Positions 20,575 through 23,368 of a DNA stretch of 23,368 bases are shown here, one piece after another (position 1 is the first letter of the stretch; the number at the start of each line of letters is the position of its first letter). Origin of the DNA: Bog-564 sp035509915 (lineage in GTDB: Bacteria; Actinomycetota; Acidimicrobiia; Acidimicrobiales; UBA8190); the NCBI GenBank assembly GCA_035509915.1, contig DATKIB010000174.1, forward strand, positions 1-23,368, written 5' to 3'. Below the pieces are notes generated by a model. It saw only the letters and a program-made list of their open reading frames with translations. It had not been told where the DNA came from and searched no databases. Position numbers and translations under genes: made by a program.

Positions 20575-21963
20575 ATGGCTTTCGAGCTATCGAAGGTGCT
20601 GGAGGAGCGCAAGGGCGAGAACTTCCGCCTCCACTCGAAGCACATCAGCCCTCAGCTCCCACGGGCGCTGCAGACGCTCGGCTTCGACCGCTTCTACGAG
20701 CGCGCCGAGGGGTGCTACCTCTATGACTCCGAGGGACGGCGGTACCTCGACTTCCTCTCCGGCTTCGGCGTGTTCGCCCTGGGGAGGGGCCATCCGACGG
20801 TCACGCGGGCCCTGCACGACGCCATCGAGGCCGACCTGCCCAACCTCGTCCAGATGGACTGTGCGCTTCTCCCGGGGGTGCTCGCGGAGAACCTGGTGTC
20901 GAGGTCGCACCCCGGGATCGAGCGAGTCTTCTTCACCAACTCCGGCGCCGAGGCGATAGAGAGCGCAATCAAGTTCGCCCGATGCGCGACCGGACGCGCC
21001 CGCATCGTGTACTGCGACCACGCCTTCCACGGGCTCACCACCGGTGCCCTCTCACTGAACGGCGGATCCGAGTTCCGCGAGGGCTTCGGCCCACTGCTGC
21101 CCGGATGCGACGAGGTCCCCTTCGGTGACATAGACGCGCTCGCCAGCAGGCTCGTGCGCGGCGACGTCGCCGCCTTCGTGGCCGAACCGATCCAGGGCAA
21201 AGGGGTCAACCTGGCGCCGGCCGAGTTCTGGGCCGAGGCACAGGAGCTGTGCCGTCGCCACAAGACGCTCTTCGTCGTCGACGAGGTGCAGGCCGGGATG
21301 GGGCGCAGCGGCAAGTTCTTCTGCCACGAGCACTGGGGGCTCGAGCCCGACATCATCACGGTCTCGAAGGCGCTCTCGGGCGGGTACGTGCCGGTGGGCG
21401 CCATGCTCTGCTCGGCCAAGGTCTCCGACAGCGTCTTCAGCTCCATGGACCGCGCTGTCGTGCACTCCTCCACCTTCAGCACCAACCAGCTCGCGATGGT
21501 GGCGGGCCTGGCGACCCTTCAGGCTCTCGACGAGGAGGACATAGTCGACCGCGCCCGCCGCAGCGGCGAGATGCTCGCCAAGGCCCTCGATCCCCTGGTG
21601 GAGCGCTACGAGTACCTGCACGAGGTGAGAGGGCTGGGGCTAATGGTCGGGCTCGCGTTCGGCGAGCCCACCTCGAGGGCGGCGCGCATGCGATGGAAGG
21701 CGATCGAGACGATGCGCTCGGCCCTGTTCTCGCAGCTCGTGGTCGTGCCGCTGTTCCACAGGCACCGCATCCTCACCCAGGTCGCAGCCGACAACATGAA
21801 CGTGGTGAAGCTGCTCCCGCCTCTCGTCTGCGGCGAGGAGGAGATCGAGTACTTCGTGGACGCCCTCGACGACGTGCTCTCGGATGCCCAGAAAGGATCG
21901 GGCCTGTTCTTCGAGTTCGGCCGGACTCTCGCCAAGGGCTCCCTGCACCGCACGCTCTCCTGA
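20575..21963 (+). CDS. Class III PLP aminotransferase (HpnO-like)
   Basis: A fold-type I PLP enzyme of the ornithine/acetylornithine aminotransferase group, 462 residues. Motifs: FLSGFGVFALGRGHP near the N-terminus; TNSGAEAIESAIKFAR (phosphate binding, 121-136); FVAEPIQGKGV; VVDEVQAGMGRSG with D236 for the pyridine nitrogen; ITVSKALSGG with the Schiff-base K265; and SSTFSTNQLAMVAGLATL. ATG 20575 has a purine-rich GGGGGCAGG just upstream. The chain extends about 30 residues past the usual domain end. Its stop overlaps the ATG of an HpnA-like epimerase gene (TGATG), so the two are coupled. That partner suggests the hopanoid-linked HpnO type, which aminates a hopanoid side chain. This is inference: no squalene-hopene cyclase is visible, and ordinary amino-acid or sugar aminotransferases remain possible. 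Confidence 0.88.
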   Translation: MAFELSKVLEERKGENFRLHSKHISPQLPRALQTLGFDRFYERAEGCYLYDSEGRRYLDFLSGFGVFALGRGHPTVTRALHDAIEADLPNLVQMDCALLPGVLAENLVSRSHPGIERVFFTNSGAEAIESAIKFARCATGRARIVYCDHAFHGLTTGALSLNGGSEFREGFGPLLPGCDEVPFGDIDALASRLVRGDVAAFVAEPIQGKGVNLAPAEFWAEAQELCRRHKTLFVVDEVQAGMGRSGKFFCHEHWGLEPDIITVSKALSGGYVPVGAMLCSAKVSDSVFSSMDRAVVHSSTFSTNQLAMVAGLATLQALDEEDIVDRARRSGEMLAKALDPLVERYEYLHEVRGLGLMVGLAFGEPTSRAARMRWKAIETMRSALFSQLVVVPLFHRHRILTQVAADNMNVVKLLPPLVCGEEEIEYFVDALDDVLSDAQKGSGLFFEFGRTLAKGSLHRTLS

Positions 21964-23027
21964 TGCTCGAGCGGGGGGACAGGGTGCTGGTCACCGGCGC
22001 CACCGGCTTCATCGGCTCGGCCCTCTGCAGAGTCCTCGTGGGCGACGGCCTCCACGTGGTGGCGCTCGTGGAGCCGGGTGTCGACAGTGCCAACTTGGAG
22101 GGCCTCGAGGTCGAGGCGCTCGGGGGCGACGTACGCGACGCGACGTGCGTGCAGAAGGCGATCGCCGGGTGCCGCGCGGTGTTCCACGTTGCCGCCCTGT
22201 ACAGGTTCTGGGCGCGCGACCCCTCCGACTTCTACGCCGTCAACGTTGGCGGTACCAGAAACGTCCTCGAGGCGGCGAAAGCGGCGGGTACCGAGCGCCT
22301 CGTATACACGAGCACCGTCGGCACCCTCGGGCTGCACTCCTCGAACGACCCGGCGGGTGACAGGTCCGCCGACGAGACCTCCTACCCCGAGATCGCCCAC
22401 CTCTTCGGCTCCTACAAGCGCTCGAAGTACGTCGCCGAGCACGAGGTGCTCCGTGCCGCCGCGCAGGGCCTGCCGGTGTCCCTCGTGCTCCCGACCTTCC
22501 CGCTCGGCCCTCGCGACCGCGCACCCACACCCACGGGGCGGCTCGTGCTCGACTTCCTCCGCGGGCGCATCCCGGGGTACGTCGACACCGTGCTCAACGT
22601 CGTGCACGTGGACGACGTGGCACGCGGCCATGTGCTCGCAGCCGAGCGCGGGGCGATCGGCCGCAGCTACATCTTGGGGGGCGAGAACCTCACCCTCAAG
22701 CAGCTGCTGTCGCAGCTCGCAGCCGTGACCGGGCTGCGCGAGCCCAACTTGCGCGTGCCGAGGTCCTTGTCGCTGGCCGCCGCATGGGTCTCGGAGACCG
22801 TCGAAGGACGCATGATGCGCCGACACCCGGCGGTCCCTCTCGAGGCGGCGCGCATGTCGACCACGCGCATGGCCTTCGACGACTCGAGGGCGCGCGACGA
22901 GATCGGCTACGCCCCTCGCCCCGCAGTCGAGGCGATCGAGGAGTCGGCGCGCTGGTTCGTGGAGAACGGGTATGTGAGCTCGCGCAGGCGTGCCAAGATC
23001 ATGATGCGGGCCGTTCCCCGCCAGTGA
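21963..23027 (+). CDS. HpnA-like NAD-dependent epimerase/dehydratase (hopanoid-associated sugar epimerase)
   Basis: An extended short-chain dehydrogenase of 354 residues from ATG 21963, whose A is the last base of the aminotransferase stop. The open frame continues upstream inside the aminotransferase, but the Rossmann start VLVTGATGFIGSALCRVL fixes the N-terminus. Other motifs: LGGDVRDATCV, VFHVAALYRFWARDP, NVGGTRNVLEAAKAAG, VYTSTVGTLGL, the catalytic pair in SYKRSKYVAEHEVL (YxxxK), PTPTGRLVLDFLRGRIPGYVDT, LNVVHVDDVARGH and YILGGENLTLKQLL. The last blocks are those of HpnA proteins. The C-terminus is basic (RRRAKIMMR). The substrate is unknown. A hairpin three bases after the stop may end the operon. 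Confidence 0.88.
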   Translation: MLERGDRVLVTGATGFIGSALCRVLVGDGLHVVALVEPGVDSANLEGLEVEALGGDVRDATCVQKAIAGCRAVFHVAALYRFWARDPSDFYAVNVGGTRNVLEAAKAAGTERLVYTSTVGTLGLHSSNDPAGDRSADETSYPEIAHLFGSYKRSKYVAEHEVLRAAAQGLPVSLVLPTFPLGPRDRAPTPTGRLVLDFLRGRIPGYVDTVLNVVHVDDVARGHVLAAERGAIGRSYILGGENLTLKQLLSQLAAVTGLREPNLRVPRSLSLAAAWVSETVEGRMMRRHPAVPLEAARMSTTRMAFDDSRARDEIGYAPRPAVEAIEESARWFVENGYVSSRRRAKIMMRAVPRQ

Positions 23028-23030
23028 GCC

Positions 23031-23050
23031 GCCCTGCGCCAACGCGGGGC
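23031..23050 (+). terminator. Hairpin after the epimerase gene
   Basis: GCCCTGCG and CGCGGGGC form an 8-pair stem (one G-T pair) with a 4-base CCAA loop, three bases past the epimerase stop. The next bases are ATCCTGAAAC, with no T tract. Its position before the tRNA gene favours a terminator. Confidence 0.45.
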
Positions 23051-23071
23051 ATCCTGAAACGTGGTTTGGTG

Positions 23072-23088
23072 AACCGTACGGTTACGCT
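23072..23088 (+). promoter_or_regulatory. Palindrome and candidate -10 box of the tRNA-Lys gene
   Basis: AACCGTACGGTT (23072-23083) is a perfect 12-base palindrome, and its last T begins TACGCT (23083-23088), a good actinobacterial -10. Transcription would start about 10 bases before the mature tRNA. No -35 match is clear at the right spacing. Confidence 0.45.
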
Positions 23089-23104
23089 CGAGCTTCGGGG
23101 CCGC

Positions 23105-23177
23105 GGGCCGCTAGCTCATCGGGTAGAGCAGGGGACTTTTAATCCCAAGGTGCCGGGTTCGAGCCCCGGGCGGCCCA
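23105..23177 (+). tRNA. tRNA-Lys (anticodon UUU)
   Basis: A 73-base cloverleaf. The acceptor arms GGGCCGC (23105-23111) and GCGGCCC (23170-23176) pair perfectly, with discriminator A23177. The D arm has GCTC/GAGC around ATCGGGTA. The anticodon stem is GGGA/TCCC with loop CTTTTAA, giving anticodon TTT, lysine. The T arm is CCGGG/CCCGG around TTCGAGC. The CCA tail is not encoded (CAC follows). The start of an insertion sequence lies within about 15 bases of the 3' end. Confidence 0.97.
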
Positions 23178-23326
23178 CACGTCAGGTGTGATGGTTCGGC
23201 TGACCTCCGACGTTTCGTGGTCGGCTAACGCCCGACACGTGTTCGGCTGACGCCCGACACGTGTTCGGTTGATGTCCGACACCTTGCCCCACCAACCTTC
23301 GCTCACCGGCGAGGGGAGGTGGCTCG
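23178..23326 (+). mobile_element. Left end of an insertion sequence downstream of tRNA-Lys
   Basis: From just after the tRNA to the transposase start codon the DNA consists of a short spacer, the four 22-base repeats and a leader ending in an SD. It contains no gene. The outer boundary is not certain; it most likely lies between 23178 and 23195. The element continues past the window. Confidence 0.5.
23193..23283. repeat. Four 22-base tandem repeats at the left end of an insertion sequence
   Basis: Units at 23218-23239, 23240-23261 and 23262-23283 are contiguous and near-identical (TGTTCGGCTGACGCCCGACACG type). A more diverged copy lies at 23193-23214. Each has an imperfect dyad, TCGG...CCGA. 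They sit between tRNA-Lys and the transposase start, where transposase-binding subterminal repeats would be expected. Only this end of the element is in the window, so its boundary and target duplication cannot be defined. Confidence 0.75.
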
Positions 23327-23368
23327 ATGCTCAAGGAGCTGAGCAAGGTGGAACAGCGCTACAACGCC
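23327..23368 (+). CDS. Probable IS481-type transposase, first 14 codons only
   Basis: The frame MLKELSKVEQRYNA begins at ATG 23327 after a strong SD (GGGGAGG at about 23313-23319) and runs off the window. The VEQRY start resembles the leader of IS481-family helix-turn-helix/DDE transposases. The repeats immediately upstream support a mobile element. With 14 residues the family is a guess; the presence of a coding start is better supported than its name. Confidence 0.55.
   Translation, partial: MLKELSKVEQRYNA

Noticed and set aside
22784..23191. 135-codon + strand frame covering the end of the epimerase gene and the tRNA
   Set aside because: It reads through tRNA-Lys; its ending is the translation of a tRNA that is commonly misannotated as protein.
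23193..23283. CRISPR array
   Set aside because: The 22-base units are contiguous with no unique spacers and precede a transposase start.

Overview
The window is high-GC, densely coded bacterial chromosome. It comes from an actinobacterium: there is a mycothiol glycosyltransferase (MshA), a nickel superoxide dismutase with its maturation protease, an RsiG-type anti-sigma protein, a fused CobA-HemD, and a rex-hemA-hemC-hemD-hemB cluster. A deep-branching class such as Acidimicrobiia is my guess from protein flavour; the sequence does not prove it. Many genes start with GTG or TTG. Several lack a Shine-Dalgarno (SD) site but carry a TANNNT box 6-9 bases before the start codon, which suggests leaderless transcripts.

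Layout. (1) 1-5566, minus strand: rex, hemA, hemC, cobA/hemD and hemB (C-terminus cut off by the window edge), a redox-regulated tetrapyrrole operon running from glutamyl-tRNA to uroporphyrinogen III and precorrin-2. (2) 5789-12534, signalling island: an OmpR-type response regulator (+), a small conserved protein of unknown function (-), a large GAF/PAS histidine kinase (-), and a membrane PAS-GGDEF-EAL protein (+) with all cyclase, I-site and phosphodiesterase motifs present. (3) 12556-19704, nine consecutive minus-strand genes. In transcription order these are the Ni-SOD maturation peptidase, an RsiG-like c-di-GMP-binding protein, an XRE regulator, mshA, a YbjN-like protein, proC, a small excisionase-fold DNA-binding protein, a SAM hydrolase and an acyl-CoA synthetase. 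(4) sodN (+), divergent from its peptidase, then a small acidic minus-strand protein. (5) 20575-23027: a class III aminotransferase translationally coupled to an HpnA-like epimerase, probably for hopanoid or lipid modification. (6) tRNA-Lys(UUU), then the left end of an insertion sequence: four 22-base subterminal repeats and the first 14 codons of a probable IS481-type transposase.

The gene order mshA - YbjN-like - proC - small HTH - hem genes follows the backbone I recall for Mycobacterium and Streptomyces, so most of the window is vertically inherited core. The most interesting element is the RsiG homologue. It carries two copies of the c-di-GMP signature E(X)3S(X)2R(X)3Q(X)3D, the second with His for Gln, and lies about 6 kb from a GGDEF-EAL enzyme. 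This suggests that a c-di-GMP/anti-sigma switch operates outside the sporulating actinobacteria.
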